A DNA stretch of 56,901 bases from an uncultured Prochlorococcus sp. (GCA_902624105.1 CACNWH010000006.1:1-56901), one strand, 5' to 3'. Counted from the stretch's first letter, positions 37,256 to 46,991 are shown. Notes: generated by a model from the sequence alone, not told the origin. Translations and numbers: made by a program.

Positions 37256-37948
37256 ATGAATGTAGTCGCTTCTCTTGACAAAGTATCCAAAACTTATGGC
37301 AAGGGTAATTTAAAGGTAAAAGCTTTAGACAATATAAGTCTGGAGATCCTTAAAGGTGATTATTTAGCCGTTATGGGCGCGAGTGGCTCTGGTAAAAGTA
37401 CCGCAATGAATATTTTAGGATGTCTTGATCGTCCTACTCAGGGCAATTATATGCTTAATGGATCCGCTGTTGAAAATTTGTCTGATGATGAATTAGCAGA
37501 CTTAAGGAATAAAAATCTTGGATTTGTTTTCCAACAGTTTCATTTACTATCAGATGCAACCGCATTAGAAAATGTTATGCTTCCAATGATTTATGCAGGA
37601 ATTAATAATTTAGAGAGAGAAAAAAAAGCTAAACAAGCTTTAAATGAAGTTGGCCTTAATGAGAGAATTAATAATCGACCTAATCAACTATCAGGAGGAC
37701 AACAACAAAGGGTAGCAATCGCTAGAGCAATAATAAATAAACCCTCACTTTTATTAGCAGATGAACCCACTGGGGCGCTAGATTCTAAAACAACTGAGGA
37801 TGTTCTAGATTTATTTGATAAATTGCATCGATCTGGAATCACTATAGTCTTAGTTACTCATGAAGATGAAGTAGCAAATCGCGCAAAAAAAATTGCTAAA
37901 TTTAAAGATGGAAAGATTATTGAAATAAAAAATCAATTAAAAATTTAA
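37256..37948 (+). CDS. ABC transporter ATP-binding protein (LolD/MacB/DevA-like)
   Basis: A 230-residue ATPase of the MacB/LolD/DevA subgroup. Walker A is GASGSGKST (about residues 40-48), the Q-loop is GFVFQQFHLL, the signature is LSGGQQQRVAIARA, and Walker B is LLLADEPTGALDSKT, where GALDS is typical of this subgroup. These ATPases drive mechanotransmission exporters of lipoproteins, glycolipids or peptides. No permease gene is adjacent, so its partner lies elsewhere. It follows ndhB by 2 bases and overlaps convergent birA by 4 bases. Confidence 0.92.
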   Translation: MNVVASLDKVSKTYGKGNLKVKALDNISLEILKGDYLAVMGASGSGKSTAMNILGCLDRPTQGNYMLNGSAVENLSDDELADLRNKNLGFVFQQFHLLSDATALENVMLPMIYAGINNLEREKKAKQALNEVGLNERINNRPNQLSGGQQQRVAIARAIINKPSLLLADEPTGALDSKTTEDVLDLFDKLHRSGITIVLVTHEDEVANRAKKIAKFKDGKIIEIKNQLKI

Positions 37949-38694
37949 AGATTCGACTTTAATTTTTTTTGATGATTACCATTAAATATTTTTAAACAAC
38001 CCATTTCATCTATTTCATCAATTTTCCAATTTTTATCATAATCTCTTGGTAAGTATTCTTTACTGAGAAACTTATTAGAACCATATATGATATGCTTTTT
38101 ATTTTTATTGTATAACATTACTTTATTAAAAACTTTCAAAATTTCAGAAGACCAATAGGATTCTGATAGATTTTTTTTATTTAGAATATTTGAAAGAGAT
38201 ATACCCTCTTCTGGAGTAGTGTTATTTAAATTCATGCCGATTCCAATTTTTGCATAAAGTACTTCATTACCTCTCGTTATTAATTTAGGCAAAAATCCTA
38301 TTAATTTCTTAGAACCATAAAAAATATCATTAGGCCACTTTATATTTACCTCTATAGATTTTCTATAGAACATTTCACATAAAAAAAAGGCTATTGAAAC
38401 TGAAAAAATATCAGTTGAAAAATCTCTCGAAAATATTGGATATGCTGCACTAAGCCATATCCCTCCATGTGGCGAAATCCATCTTCTTCCGTTCTGGCCA
38501 ATACCCTGAGCTTGTTTTCTTGAGAAGATGCCAATGGGGTTAAAATTTTTTAATACATTTTTTTTAAGATACTTATTAAGCTCGATTTCCGTACTAGAAC
38601 AATTATATTTATAAATCAATTTCCAATTTGGAGAATTATTCGAGCCTTTTTTATAAAAGAATGATGTTTTTGCTGAAGAACCAATAACTTTCAC
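37945..38694 (-). CDS. birA: biotin-[acetyl-CoA-carboxylase] ligase
   Basis: A 249-residue protein of the single-domain BirA class without the N-terminal DNA-binding domain. GQNGRRWISPHGGIWLSAA is the biotinyl-AMP-binding loop, the conserved KWPND with its catalytic Lys follows, and the IGIGMNLNN segment comes next. It attaches biotin to the acetyl-CoA carboxylase carrier protein for fatty acid synthesis. With no HTH domain it cannot act as a biotin-operon repressor in the E. coli manner. It overlaps the ABC ATPase gene by 4 bases and is divergent from the DciA-like gene. Confidence 0.92.
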   Translation of the reverse strand: MKVIGSSAKTSFFYKKGSNNSPNWKLIYKYNCSSTEIELNKYLKKNVLKNFNPIGIFSRKQAQGIGQNGRRWISPHGGIWLSAAYPIFSRDFSTDIFSVSIAFFLCEMFYRKSIEVNIKWPNDIFYGSKKLIGFLPKLITRGNEVLYAKIGIGMNLNNTTPEEGISLSNILNKKNLSESYWSSEILKVFNKVMLYNKNKKHIIYGSNKFLSKEYLPRDYDKNWKIDEIDEMGCLKIFNGNHQKKLKSNL

Positions 38695-38795
38695 AAACTT
38701 TTAATAATCAATTGAATTTTTAATACTTATGATTAAATAAGTAATTTCAGTTTTCTGTAATTATACATAATAAAAATATTCTATTATTAAAGAAA

Positions 38796-39254
38796 TTGAT
38801 TCAAAGAAATCCAGAAGCTTTAAATAAATGTCTAATAAAGTTTAGGGAATCTTGGTCTGATTTTGATAAAATGTTAAATTTATCAAATGATTGGACTAAA
38901 GTTGTTGGGAAAGAATTAGCTAAAGAATGTCAGCCCTTAAAAATTGAAAATAATATTTTAACTATTGTTGCTAACCATCCACAATGGAGACAAGCATTAA
39001 TCTATAACAAACATAAAATTAAAGAATCAATTTTAAGATTAGGCATTAATTTAAATAATATTCGTATAGTTCAAAATTATCAATATAAATTGAATAAAAA
39101 TAAAGTTTCAAATACTAAATTAATTTGGGATAACCATCCAAGTAGGATTAAAGACCAACAAATTCAAAATTGTAAGATATGTGAACGACCAACTCCTCTA
39201 AGAGAAATTGAAAGATGGGGCAAATGTACCTTTTGCTGGAGAGAAACAATTTAG
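38796..39254 (+). CDS. DUF721 (DciA-like) protein with zinc-finger tail
   Basis: A 152-residue protein. Residues ~5-95 match DUF721: WTKVVGKELAKECQPLKIENNILTIVANHPQWRQALIYNK, including the hydrophobic helix with Trp. DUF721 defines DciA, the ancestral replicative-helicase loading factor, and this is the cyanobacterial form. The C terminus has two CxxC pairs (C126, C129, C144, C147), fitting a zinc ribbon not found in most DciA proteins. The start is a TTG at 38796. It lies between birA (divergent) and a UbiE/MenG methyltransferase gene (convergent). Confidence 0.75.
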   Translation: MIQRNPEALNKCLIKFRESWSDFDKMLNLSNDWTKVVGKELAKECQPLKIENNILTIVANHPQWRQALIYNKHKIKESILRLGINLNNIRIVQNYQYKLNKNKVSNTKLIWDNHPSRIKDQQIQNCKICERPTPLREIERWGKCTFCWRETI

Positions 39255-39258
39255 ATCA

Positions 39259-39960
39259 TTATTTTTTTAAAAGTAATAAACCCATCTGGCCACCAAATAA
39301 AGTTTTATACTTAACTTCTTTAAATCCAATTTTCTTTGCTATGTACATTAATTTTGTTCCTTTTGGAAAATCCTTTATGCTATTTTCAATGTAACTATAT
39401 TCTTCTTTTAAGTTAAATAAACCCGATATTGGTACAACAATAAAACGTAAATATATTTTTTGAAATATTGAGGGAAGAGAATTGTTTTTAGAATGATTAA
39501 AGTCTAAGAATCCTGCTCTACCATTATCCTTTAAAAGGGAAAAAACCTTTTGAATGCCATCCTCTACATTTTTTAAATTTCGTAAACCATATGACATACA
39601 AATTCCGTCGAATTTCCTAATTTGTGTATCCAAATCAAAAATATCTTTTTTTTCCCAATAAATAACTGTTCTAACTAAATTATTTGACTTTCTTTGCGCA
39701 ATTCTCAGAAGTTTTTCTGATATATCAATTCCAAAAACCTTACCAGATGGAGTTACTAATTCGTTTAATAAAAATGTCATATCTCCTGTTCCACAACATA
39801 AATCAGCCCATTCCTCTCCATTTTTTGGATTTAATAAACTAATTAATTTCCTTTTCCATAAAAAATGTAATCCTAAGCTAAATAAATTATTAAAGAAATC
39901 ATATTTATATGAAATCTCATTGAAAATATTACTAATGTATTTTGGATTTTTATTAATCAT
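39259..39960 (-). CDS. menG: UbiE/MenG-family quinone methyltransferase
   Basis: A 233-residue class I SAM-dependent methyltransferase. SAM motif I is EWADLCCGTGDMTFLL near residues 50-65, followed by VFGIDISEKLLRIAQRK. GICMSYGLRNLKNVEDGIQ is the UbiE family signature, and GRAGFLDFN follows. In cyanobacteria the enzyme methylates demethylphylloquinone in the last step of phylloquinone (photosystem I A1 cofactor) synthesis; plastoquinone methylation uses a different enzyme. It lies 29 bases after hisF on the same strand and converges with the DciA-like gene. Confidence 0.9.
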   Translation of the reverse strand: MINKNPKYISNIFNEISYKYDFFNNLFSLGLHFLWKRKLISLLNPKNGEEWADLCCGTGDMTFLLNELVTPSGKVFGIDISEKLLRIAQRKSNNLVRTVIYWEKKDIFDLDTQIRKFDGICMSYGLRNLKNVEDGIQKVFSLLKDNGRAGFLDFNHSKNNSLPSIFQKIYLRFIVVPISGLFNLKEEYSYIENSIKDFPKGTKLMYIAKKIGFKEVKYKTLFGGQMGLLLLKK

Positions 39961-39989
39961 TTGAAAGTATTGTTAAATTAAAAATTCAT

Positions 39990-40760
39990 TTATTCAATTG
40001 GTCTTATTAATAGTTTTTTTTCTATCAAGTAAGATTTAATTTCTTTAATGGTAAGTATTTTATCGTGCAATAAAGATGCCAAAAGAGCTGCAGATGCTCT
40101 ACCTTTAGTGAAAACTTCATATATATCATTTAAAGAACCTGCGCCTCCTGATGCGATAACAGGTATATTGACTGCTTCAGAGACATATTTATTTAGTTCC
40201 AAATCATAGCCTTTTTGAGTACCATCTCCATCCATAGATGTTAATAATATTTCCCCTGCACCTAATTCCTCGACCTTTTTTGACCAGCTGATGACATCAA
40301 TACCAGTATTAATCCTCCCTCCGTTAATAAAAACCTCCCATTCATTATCATGATTACTTTTTTTTCTAGCATCAATAGCAATGACAATACATTGGCTACC
40401 AAACTTTTCAGAACTATCTTTAATTAATTTTGGATTACTAACTGCAGAGGAATTTAAACTAACTTTATCTGCCCCTGCTCTTAGCAGATCATTAATAGAG
40501 TCAATTGAATTTATACCACCACCAACTGTGAAGGGGATTCTCACAGTTTGAGCTGTTCTAGAGACAAGATCTATTAAAGTCTTTCTATTCTCAAAAGTTG
40601 CCTTAATATCCAAAAACACAAGCTCATCAGCGCCTTCATTTGAGTATAAAGATGCTAGTTCAACAGGATCTCCAGAATCTCGCAGATTAATGAAATTGAT
40701 ACCCTTAACCACTCGACCATTCGCGACATCAAGGCAGGGTATTAAACGAAGAGCAACCAT
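39990..40760 (-). CDS. hisF: imidazole glycerol phosphate synthase, cyclase subunit
   Basis: A 256-residue TIM barrel that, with HisH, makes imidazole glycerol phosphate and AICAR in histidine synthesis. The N terminus [19 protein letters not shown] contains catalytic Asp11, and [11 protein letters not shown] holds catalytic Asp130. [16 protein letters not shown] and [10 protein letters not shown] are phosphate-binding segments. Length and motifs are complete. It is divergent from petP. Confidence 0.97.
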   Translation of the reverse strand: MVALRLIPCLDVANGRVVKGINFINLRDSGDPVELASLYSNEGADELVFLDIKATFENRKTLIDLVSRTAQTVRIPFTVGGGINSIDSINDLLRAGADKVSLNSSAVSNPKLIKDSSEKFGSQCIVIAIDARKKSNHDNEWEVFINGGRINTGIDVISWSKKVEELGAGEILLTSMDGDGTQKGYDLELNKYVSEAVNIPVIASGGAGSLNDIYEVFTKGRASAALLASLLHDKILTIKEIKSYLIEKKLLIRPIE

Positions 40761-40820
40761 TTTAAAAAAAATTGTCCAAATGCTGTTAATCTTGCATAAT
40801 AGCTTCTATTTTAAAATGTT

Positions 40821-41045
40821 ATGACTAACACGCAATTATTACCAAAAATTGGAAGTAAAGTAAAAATTAATTTTGAAAAAGTCAAAGATCGATTACCTTC
40901 AAAACTTATAGAACAAATTGCTTCTAATCCTAAAGCAGTGATAGTAGGATATAAAATGACTGATGGAAGAAGCATTGGTTTGATCCTAAAATTTAATTCT
41001 GGACAAGAAAATTGGTTTTTCCCTGAAGAAATTGAACGAGGTTAA
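40821..41045 (+). CDS. petP: cytochrome b6f subunit PetP-like (DUF2862)
   Basis: A 74-residue soluble protein matching the small DUF2862 family, named PetP after its association with cyanobacterial cytochrome b6f. It has the SH3-like SKVKINFEKVKDRLP strand, a middle VIVGYKMTDGRSIGLILKF and a C-terminal NWFFPEEIE. PetP binds the stromal side of b6f and influences electron-flow stability. The N terminus is slightly extended compared with shorter homologues. It precedes chlG by 6 bases, so both lie on one transcript, and it is divergent from hisF. Confidence 0.8.
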   Translation: MTNTQLLPKIGSKVKINFEKVKDRLPSKLIEQIASNPKAVIVGYKMTDGRSIGLILKFNSGQENWFFPEEIERG

Positions 41046-41051
41046 TTTTAA

Positions 41052-41999
41052 GTGAATGATCCAAAACAACTATTAGGAATAAAAGGAGCATCAGAGACTT
41101 CTAGTTTGTGGAAACTCAGAATTCAACTTATGAAGCCAATAACCTGGATTCCTTTAATATGGGGAGTAATTTGTGGTGCAGCGGCTAGTGGAAATTTTGT
41201 CTGGACAGTTGATAATGTTTTAGCATCATTGGCATGTATGTTAATGAGTGGGCCATTACTTGCAGGATATACTCAAACAATTAATGATTTTTTTGATAGA
41301 GAAATTGATGCTATTAATGAACCTAATAGACCGATTCCTTCCGGTGCAATATCTATAAAACAAGTTAAAATACAAATCTGGGTTCTACTGATTTTAGGAT
41401 TAATTGTTGCATATTTGCTAGATATGTATGCTCAACATAGTTTCCCGTCTGTATTTCTCCTGGCTTTAGGTGGATCTTTTGTTAGTTATATTTATTCTGC
41501 CCCACCGCTAAAATTAAAACAAAATGGATGGTTAGGTAATTATGCATTAGGAGCATCTTACATAGCTTTACCATGGTGGGCAGGTCAAGCACTTTTTGGG
41601 AAATTAACAATAGTAACTGCATTATTAACGCTTGCTTATAGTCTTTCTGGATTAGGTATTGCTGTTATAAATGATTTTAAAAGTGTGGAAGGAGATTCGA
41701 AATTAGGATTAAATTCTTTACCAGTAATTTTTGGTATTAAAAATGCAAGCAGAATAAGTGCAGGCCTTATTGATATCTTTCAGTTAGCGATGGTAGGAGT
41801 ACTTATAATAATTGATCAACATTTGGCATCCGTAATTTTAGTTTTATTAGTTATTCCCCAAATAACATTCCAAGAGATGTGGTTATTAAGAGATCCTCTT
41901 AAATATGATGTAAAGTACCAGGCGAGTGCACAACCATTTTTAATTACTGGAATGCTTATAACTGCATTAGCTATTGGGCATAGTTTTCTCGTGGTCTAA
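41052..41999 (+). CDS. chlG: chlorophyll synthase
   Basis: A 315-residue UbiA-family membrane enzyme that esterifies (divinyl) chlorophyllide with phytyl or geranylgeranyl diphosphate. The first Asp motif NDFFDREIDAINEPNRPIPSG is diagnostic of ChlG/BchG. The second site is in NDFKSVEGDSKLGLNSLPV. About nine helices follow a 30-residue soluble N terminus. The start codon is GTG. It follows petP by 6 bases and abuts the penicillin-binding protein gene, which begins at the next base. Confidence 0.95.
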   Translation: MNDPKQLLGIKGASETSSLWKLRIQLMKPITWIPLIWGVICGAAASGNFVWTVDNVLASLACMLMSGPLLAGYTQTINDFFDREIDAINEPNRPIPSGAISIKQVKIQIWVLLILGLIVAYLLDMYAQHSFPSVFLLALGGSFVSYIYSAPPLKLKQNGWLGNYALGASYIALPWWAGQALFGKLTIVTALLTLAYSLSGLGIAVINDFKSVEGDSKLGLNSLPVIFGIKNASRISAGLIDIFQLAMVGVLIIIDQHLASVILVLLVIPQITFQEMWLLRDPLKYDVKYQASAQPFLITGMLITALAIGHSFLVV

Positions 42000-43748
42000 G
42001 TGCTTAAATTCAAGCAACTTATTTTATTAGTCTCACCAACAATATTTGTATTTCTAGTTCTCTTTTTTATAAGTAATTTGATTAAAAATAAACTTAACTA
42101 TAAAACTAATGAAATTTATAAGTTAGAACATAATTTTTCATATCAGATTAATTATTCTCAAGATAAGTTACTAAGTAAATTAAGTCGAAAATTTAATATA
42201 AAAGATGAAGAAGAGAAAATACCTAAACTAATGAAATATGCATTTATTTCTGCTGAAGACAGAAGATTTTTAAAACATAATGGTGTAGATATATTTGGAT
42301 CCACGAGAGCATTCATAAATAATTTTCAAAGTGGATCTATAAGAGAGGGAGGCAGCACCATAACGCAGCAGGCATCAAGATTAATTTTCTTAAATAATGA
42401 AATTAGCATCAAAAGAAAAATTAAAGAAATTATAATTTCAATAATTTTGGATTTTAAATACAGTAAAAATCAAATTCTTAAGATCTACCTTAATGAGATT
42501 TATTTAGGAGAAGGAGCGAGAGGAATTAATGAAGCATCTCAAATTTATTTTGGCAAACTAATTAACGAATTAACATTATCTGAAGTTGCAATGCTAGCAG
42601 GATTAGCGCCTGCTCCAAACTTCTATTCACCCTATCAAAATTTTGATTTAGCGATACAAAGAAGAGATAAAATTCTTAGATTAATGTATTTAGAAGGCTA
42701 TATTGATAAGATTAGCTATGAAAGGGCTTTAATAGAAAAAATAAAAGTAATTAATAAGAATGATAATGAAGATAAACTCTTAATAAACTTTATATTATCT
42801 GAATCAGTAAGTAAAATAAATCCTGAAAATAACTATCACTTAGATGATTATCTGATAATTAATTCTAGTATTGAAAAGGACTGGCAAGATAAAGCACAAA
42901 AACTTTCTAAGGAATTACTACCTGAAGGAATTGAGGTAGGTTTAATATCAATTGAATCAGATACTGGACTTATTAAAACGATGATAAGCGGTAGATATCC
43001 AAGATATAATGAATTCAATCGTGTTACATCTGCGATAAGACCTTTAAGTTCTACATTTAAAATAATTCCATATTGTTTAGCATTCTTAGAAGGTAAAAGT
43101 CCTTTAGATACTTATGATGATTCGCCCACTTGCTGGGGGGATTATTGCCCTAAAAATTTTTCTAATTTCTATCAAGGTAAATCTACATTAATTGAATCTT
43201 TTAAAAATTCCTCAAATATAGTGCCTATCAAAATTGCATATCAATTTGGTTTAGAAAATATAGTAAATCTAGCCAATCTATTTGGCATAAAATATAAAAA
43301 AGATCTAAGTAATTATTTACCTATCGCAATAGGAGCATATGGCGACAGCCTTTTTAATATTACAAACGCATATTCCATAATCAATAACAACGGTCAATTA
43401 ATAAAACCAAGTATTATAAAAACAATAAAATCAAAAAATAATCAGATAATTTGGATAAATAAATTTAAAACAAAAAAAATTATTGATAAAGAAATAGCAA
43501 ATAAATTAAATAATCTTTTAGAAAAATCTGTTGAAAGTGGCACTGGTATAGCAGCATCGATTAATGGTAGAAAAATATTGGGCAAAACAGGGACTTCAGA
43601 TCTAAATAGAGATCTTTGGTTTATAGGATCTATTAAGAATCTAACTACTGGCATATGGATTGGCTTTGACGATAACAGAGCAACAAATTTTTCAAGTGGG
43701 ACTTCTGCAAATTTCTGGAGGACTTATATTGAATCAATTGATATGTAA
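42000..43748 (+). CDS. class A penicillin-binding protein
   Basis: A 582-residue bifunctional peptidoglycan synthase. One N-terminal anchor (residues ~5-28) precedes the GT51 glycosyltransferase: SAEDRRFLKHNGVDIFG with catalytic E86, GGSTITQQASR (118-128), KIYLNEIYLGEGARGI. The transpeptidase has S351-TFK, SSN near residue 407, and GKTGTS near residue 520. The segment between the two domains is short, so this is a compact form near PBP1c or PBP1a. The start is GTG at 42000, with no gap after chlG. It converges with rsmB. Confidence 0.92.
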   Translation: MLKFKQLILLVSPTIFVFLVLFFISNLIKNKLNYKTNEIYKLEHNFSYQINYSQDKLLSKLSRKFNIKDEEEKIPKLMKYAFISAEDRRFLKHNGVDIFGSTRAFINNFQSGSIREGGSTITQQASRLIFLNNEISIKRKIKEIIISIILDFKYSKNQILKIYLNEIYLGEGARGINEASQIYFGKLINELTLSEVAMLAGLAPAPNFYSPYQNFDLAIQRRDKILRLMYLEGYIDKISYERALIEKIKVINKNDNEDKLLINFILSESVSKINPENNYHLDDYLIINSSIEKDWQDKAQKLSKELLPEGIEVGLISIESDTGLIKTMISGRYPRYNEFNRVTSAIRPLSSTFKIIPYCLAFLEGKSPLDTYDDSPTCWGDYCPKNFSNFYQGKSTLIESFKNSSNIVPIKIAYQFGLENIVNLANLFGIKYKKDLSNYLPIAIGAYGDSLFNITNAYSIINNNGQLIKPSIIKTIKSKNNQIIWINKFKTKKIIDKEIANKLNNLLEKSVESGTGIAASINGRKILGKTGTSDLNRDLWFIGSIKNLTTGIWIGFDDNRATNFSSGTSANFWRTYIESIDM

Positions 43749-43757
43749 TATTAAAAG

Positions 43758-45074
43758 TTATTTTTTATATGAAACTAATGCAGCATAAAATCCATCTCCC
43801 GAATCATCTTTATTAGGTAATATTTGTTTTTCAAAAACTAATTCTAATTTATTGTTCTTCCTTAAAAATTTTTCGATAAGCAAATTATTTTCACGTGGAC
43901 AAATTGTACATGTTGAATAAACCAGTAAACCATTTTTATTAAGTAGAGGAACAATATTTTCTAATAATTTTTCTTGAATAATTATTAATTGATCAATACT
44001 TTCTTTTGTAATCTTCCATCTTGCGTCTGGATTTCTTGCCAAAGTTCCTAAACCAGAACAAGGTGCATCGATTAGAATTTTATCAAAGTAATTGATAAAC
44101 TCAGGATTAATATCTATTATTTTTGTAGCATCAATTTTTAAAGCTTTCACACTTTTTATATCTAATCTTTCTAAATTTTCTTTTAATAACTTTAATCGCT
44201 TATCAGATCTGTCAATAGCTAATATATATCCATCGTCTTTAATTAATTGGGCCAAGTGAGTCGTTTTAGTTCCTGGTGCAGCGCAAGCATCAAGAATTTT
44301 ATCTCCTTTCTTTGGCTTCAAGAGAGGTGCCACCCATTGTGAAGATCGATCTTGTATCAACCATTTTCCTTCAAGATATCCAGGAAGCTTTCGAATTGAT
44401 CTTGGCTTACTTTTTAAAAATAATCCATTTTCCAATTTATTTATAGGTTCAACATCAATATTATTCTTTTGAAAAATCTCTAAACATTCTTTCATTGTTG
44501 TTTTCAGTGTATTAACTCTAAAGTCAATTTTGGGCTTTTTATTATATGCTTTCGCAATATTTTCAGTTTCAGTAATTCCAAACCAATTTATCATTTCATA
44601 AACAAGCCATAAAGGTAATGATTCTTTTAAGGAGATTCTTTCTGCCTGATTTATCGGAACTTTAGGGATATTATTAATTTCTAATTTTCTAGTTACATTT
44701 CTAAGTATCGCATTAACCACTCCACTTAACTTATTTAATTCTGATTTTTTAGCTATTTCAACAGTTGTAGAGATACAGGCAGAATCAGGTATTTTATCCA
44801 TTTTCAATATTTGATATAAGCCTATATGAAGCAACCATCTCAATTTAGGAGGTTGTTTTTTATGGTTAAATTTTGAAGTATGATCAATCCAATGATCTAA
44901 TAGTTTTCTATATCTAATACATCCAAACGATAACTCAGTGATGAATGCAATATCAAGTGAAGTGAATTTATAATTTAATAATACTTTTTCTAAAGCTAAA
45001 TCTGAATACATTCCCGAGCTTACTTTTAATAAAATCTCCCAAGCTGCTTTTCTTTGTGAATACCCCTCAAGCAA
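43758..45074 (-). CDS. rsmB: 16S rRNA (cytosine-967-C5)-methyltransferase
   Basis: A 438-residue protein. N-terminal ~130 residues form a NusB-like RNA-binding domain (SQRKAAWEILLKVSSGMYSDLALEKVL). The C-terminal SAM methyltransferase has the motifs DACAAPGTKTTHLAQL (motif I), IDAPCSGLGTLARNPDARW (motif IV, with Cys) and VYSTCTICPRENN (motif VI, catalytic Cys). It methylates C967 of 16S rRNA. The ATG starts the NusB domain correctly. It converges with the PBP gene, and a gap of about 430 bases lies upstream. Confidence 0.95.
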   Translation of the reverse strand: MLEGYSQRKAAWEILLKVSSGMYSDLALEKVLLNYKFTSLDIAFITELSFGCIRYRKLLDHWIDHTSKFNHKKQPPKLRWLLHIGLYQILKMDKIPDSACISTTVEIAKKSELNKLSGVVNAILRNVTRKLEINNIPKVPINQAERISLKESLPLWLVYEMINWFGITETENIAKAYNKKPKIDFRVNTLKTTMKECLEIFQKNNIDVEPINKLENGLFLKSKPRSIRKLPGYLEGKWLIQDRSSQWVAPLLKPKKGDKILDACAAPGTKTTHLAQLIKDDGYILAIDRSDKRLKLLKENLERLDIKSVKALKIDATKIIDINPEFINYFDKILIDAPCSGLGTLARNPDARWKITKESIDQLIIIQEKLLENIVPLLNKNGLLVYSTCTICPRENNLLIEKFLRKNNKLELVFEKQILPNKDDSGDGFYAALVSYKK

Positions 45075-45114
45075 AATATTCTAAAATTACTTCTAATATG
45101 ATAATCAAATAAAT

Positions 45115-45264
45115 CTAAACAATATTATTAATAGAAGATTTCATCCAAATAAAACCCAAAACAGAAACTAAAGTTAAATTGAAACCTAAAAAAATATAAA
45201 TATTTAATGAATGAATTCTTTCATTCGTCAATTTAAAGCTGGATTTGTTTGTATTTTTTTTCAT
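45115..45264 (-). CDS. possible 49-residue membrane peptide
   Basis: Reading this gap on the minus strand gives an open frame ATG to TAG with a charged N terminus (MKKNTNKSSFKLTNERIHSL), a hydrophobic helix (about residues 21-40, IYIFLGFNLTLVSVLGFIW) and a short tail. Topology and codon use are plausible for a small single-pass protein, and it lies 40 bases upstream of rsmB on the same strand. I do not recognise the sequence, and no ribosome binding site is obvious. It may be a real gene or a chance frame. Confidence 0.4.
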   Translation of the reverse strand: MKKNTNKSSFKLTNERIHSLNIYIFLGFNLTLVSVLGFIWMKSSINNIV

Positions 45265-45500
45265 AAAAGCATAAATATAAATCTTAAAAGATTCAATTGT
45301 AAACTAAATTCATTTATAAAATTGATTATGGAATTAGTAAACTTTCCAAAATTAGAAATTTATATTTATAAATGATTAAAGTATTAGAAAACTCTTTTAA
45401 ATAAGTCAAGAACACTAGTCTCATGTAAACATAACACCTAGTTGTTATATTTCGTAATAATCTTATATTCTTTTAATTTTTAAGATTTTATACTAATTCA
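45265..45500. other. AT-rich intergenic stretch, no gene seen
   Basis: Together with the possible small gene before it, this is the largest non-coding region of the window. I see only short frames (10-15 codons). A weak hairpin, ATAACA (45431-45436) with TGTTAT (45443-45448), lies upstream of the photolyase stop. A small RNA is possible, but nothing identifies one. Confidence 0.4.
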
Positions 45501-46991
45501 TCACTTAAGTTCATTCAAAAATCTATTTGCCACTTCAAAATGATTATTTAATTTTTCAGGATTCATTTTATCTAGATTTCTTATTAACATTGATAACCTA
45601 TATTGTTTACTGAAATAAGTTCTATTATCGCTCATAAATTTCCAAAACAAACCATCCCAAACTATACACCAATTATCATTTTTATAATTTGACATCTTTT
45701 TAATATAATTTGAACCAGAGATATATGGTTTTGTAGAAAAAATACCTCCATCACTAAATTGACTCATACCATAAACATTAGGAACCATAACCCAATCATA
45801 AGAATCAATAAACATTTCCATAAACCATCGATAAACTTCATCAGGATGTATACGACATAAAAGCATAAAGTTTCCAAGAACCATTAATCTCTCTATGTGA
45901 TGACAATATCCGAATTGCAAAATATTTTTTATAACATTATCCACAGGTTCAATTCCAGTTGTTGCATCATAAAACGAATTAGGAATTCTTTTATGTTCAA
46001 AATTCCAAAAATTACTAGTTCTCATTTTGACACCATACTTCTGATATGTAAGATTTATGAATTCTCGCCAACCAATAATTTGCCTAATAAAACCTTCTAG
46101 AGAATTCAATGGAATATTATTTTCTTTGCTGAAATTAATAGCTTTATCAACAACCTCTCTAGGAGTTAATAATCCAACATTTATTAGCAATGATAAAAGA
46201 CTATGCCATAAAAAACTATCTTCCTTACAAATAGCATCTTCATAATCACCAAAAAGAAAAAATCTCTCTTCAAAAAAATTCTTCAACCAATCTCTAGCTT
46301 CTTTAAAATTTGTAGGATAAAAAAAGTATTTACTTGATCCAAGAAATTTAATATCACTTTTTAAAATTAATTTCTCAGAATCTAAAACTATTTTATTTTT
46401 AGATAATTTTTTTATAACTGGGATATTTGTATTTTTTGGGATTTTTTTTCTATTTAATTCATCAAAACTCCACTTACCACCGAGAGGTAAACCATCCTTA
46501 TTAATTAAAATATTTTGGCTTCGTCTTTGATCCTCATAGAATCTTCCCATTAAGGGTTTCTTAGAATTATTTTTAAACTTATTTATTATTCTATTTTCTG
46601 TAAGAAACATTGGTGATTCTAAATAATTTATTTTCAATTGTTTTTCTTTAACGAATCTATTTAATCTTCTTTCAATTAAATAATCATGAGGTTTAATAAC
46701 ATTGATTATTTGATAATTTTGTTTTAAGTATTTTTCTAAATAGTCCTGAGTTGAAAAGTTTTTTTGATTTGTGGCATAAATAACCTTATGACCACTTTTT
46801 TCTAAATATTCTTTATAAGAAAACATACTAGCTTTTAAAAAAATTAATTTATTTATATGATTTCTAAGTTGAAAAAATTTATCATTACCCCAAAAAAGAG
46901 AGTCTTCAATCATTAAAATTTCACTGCCATATTTAAAAAGAGGATTAAGTTCAAATAATTGATTTGGGAAAATTATAGATATCTGATTCAT
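45501..46991 (-). CDS. photolyase-related protein of the FeS-BCP/COG3046 family, two cluster Cys absent
   Basis: A 496-residue protein of the deoxyribodipyrimidine photolyase-related family, whose bacterial members (PhrB type) repair (6-4) photoproducts with FAD, a lumazine antenna and a [4Fe-4S] cluster. The N-terminal Rossmann-like part starts [11 protein letters not shown]. The FAD region shows [25 protein letters not shown] and [13 protein letters not shown]. Of the four cluster cysteines in PhrB relatives, only C363 and probably C442 are present. The usual CxxC after the MSxY motif is replaced by KNDN in a shortened loop. It is translationally coupled (ATGA overlap) to the DUF2256 gene upstream. 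Confidence 0.85.
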   Translation of the reverse strand: MNQISIIFPNQLFELNPLFKYGSEILMIEDSLFWGNDKFFQLRNHINKLIFLKASMFSYKEYLEKSGHKVIYATNQKNFSTQDYLEKYLKQNYQIINVIKPHDYLIERRLNRFVKEKQLKINYLESPMFLTENRIINKFKNNSKKPLMGRFYEDQRRSQNILINKDGLPLGGKWSFDELNRKKIPKNTNIPVIKKLSKNKIVLDSEKLILKSDIKFLGSSKYFFYPTNFKEARDWLKNFFEERFFLFGDYEDAICKEDSFLWHSLLSLLINVGLLTPREVVDKAINFSKENNIPLNSLEGFIRQIIGWREFINLTYQKYGVKMRTSNFWNFEHKRIPNSFYDATTGIEPVDNVIKNILQFGYCHHIERLMVLGNFMLLCRIHPDEVYRWFMEMFIDSYDWVMVPNVYGMSQFSDGGIFSTKPYISGSNYIKKMSNYKNDNWCIVWDGLFWKFMSDNRTYFSKQYRLSMLIRNLDKMNPEKLNNHFEVANRFLNELK

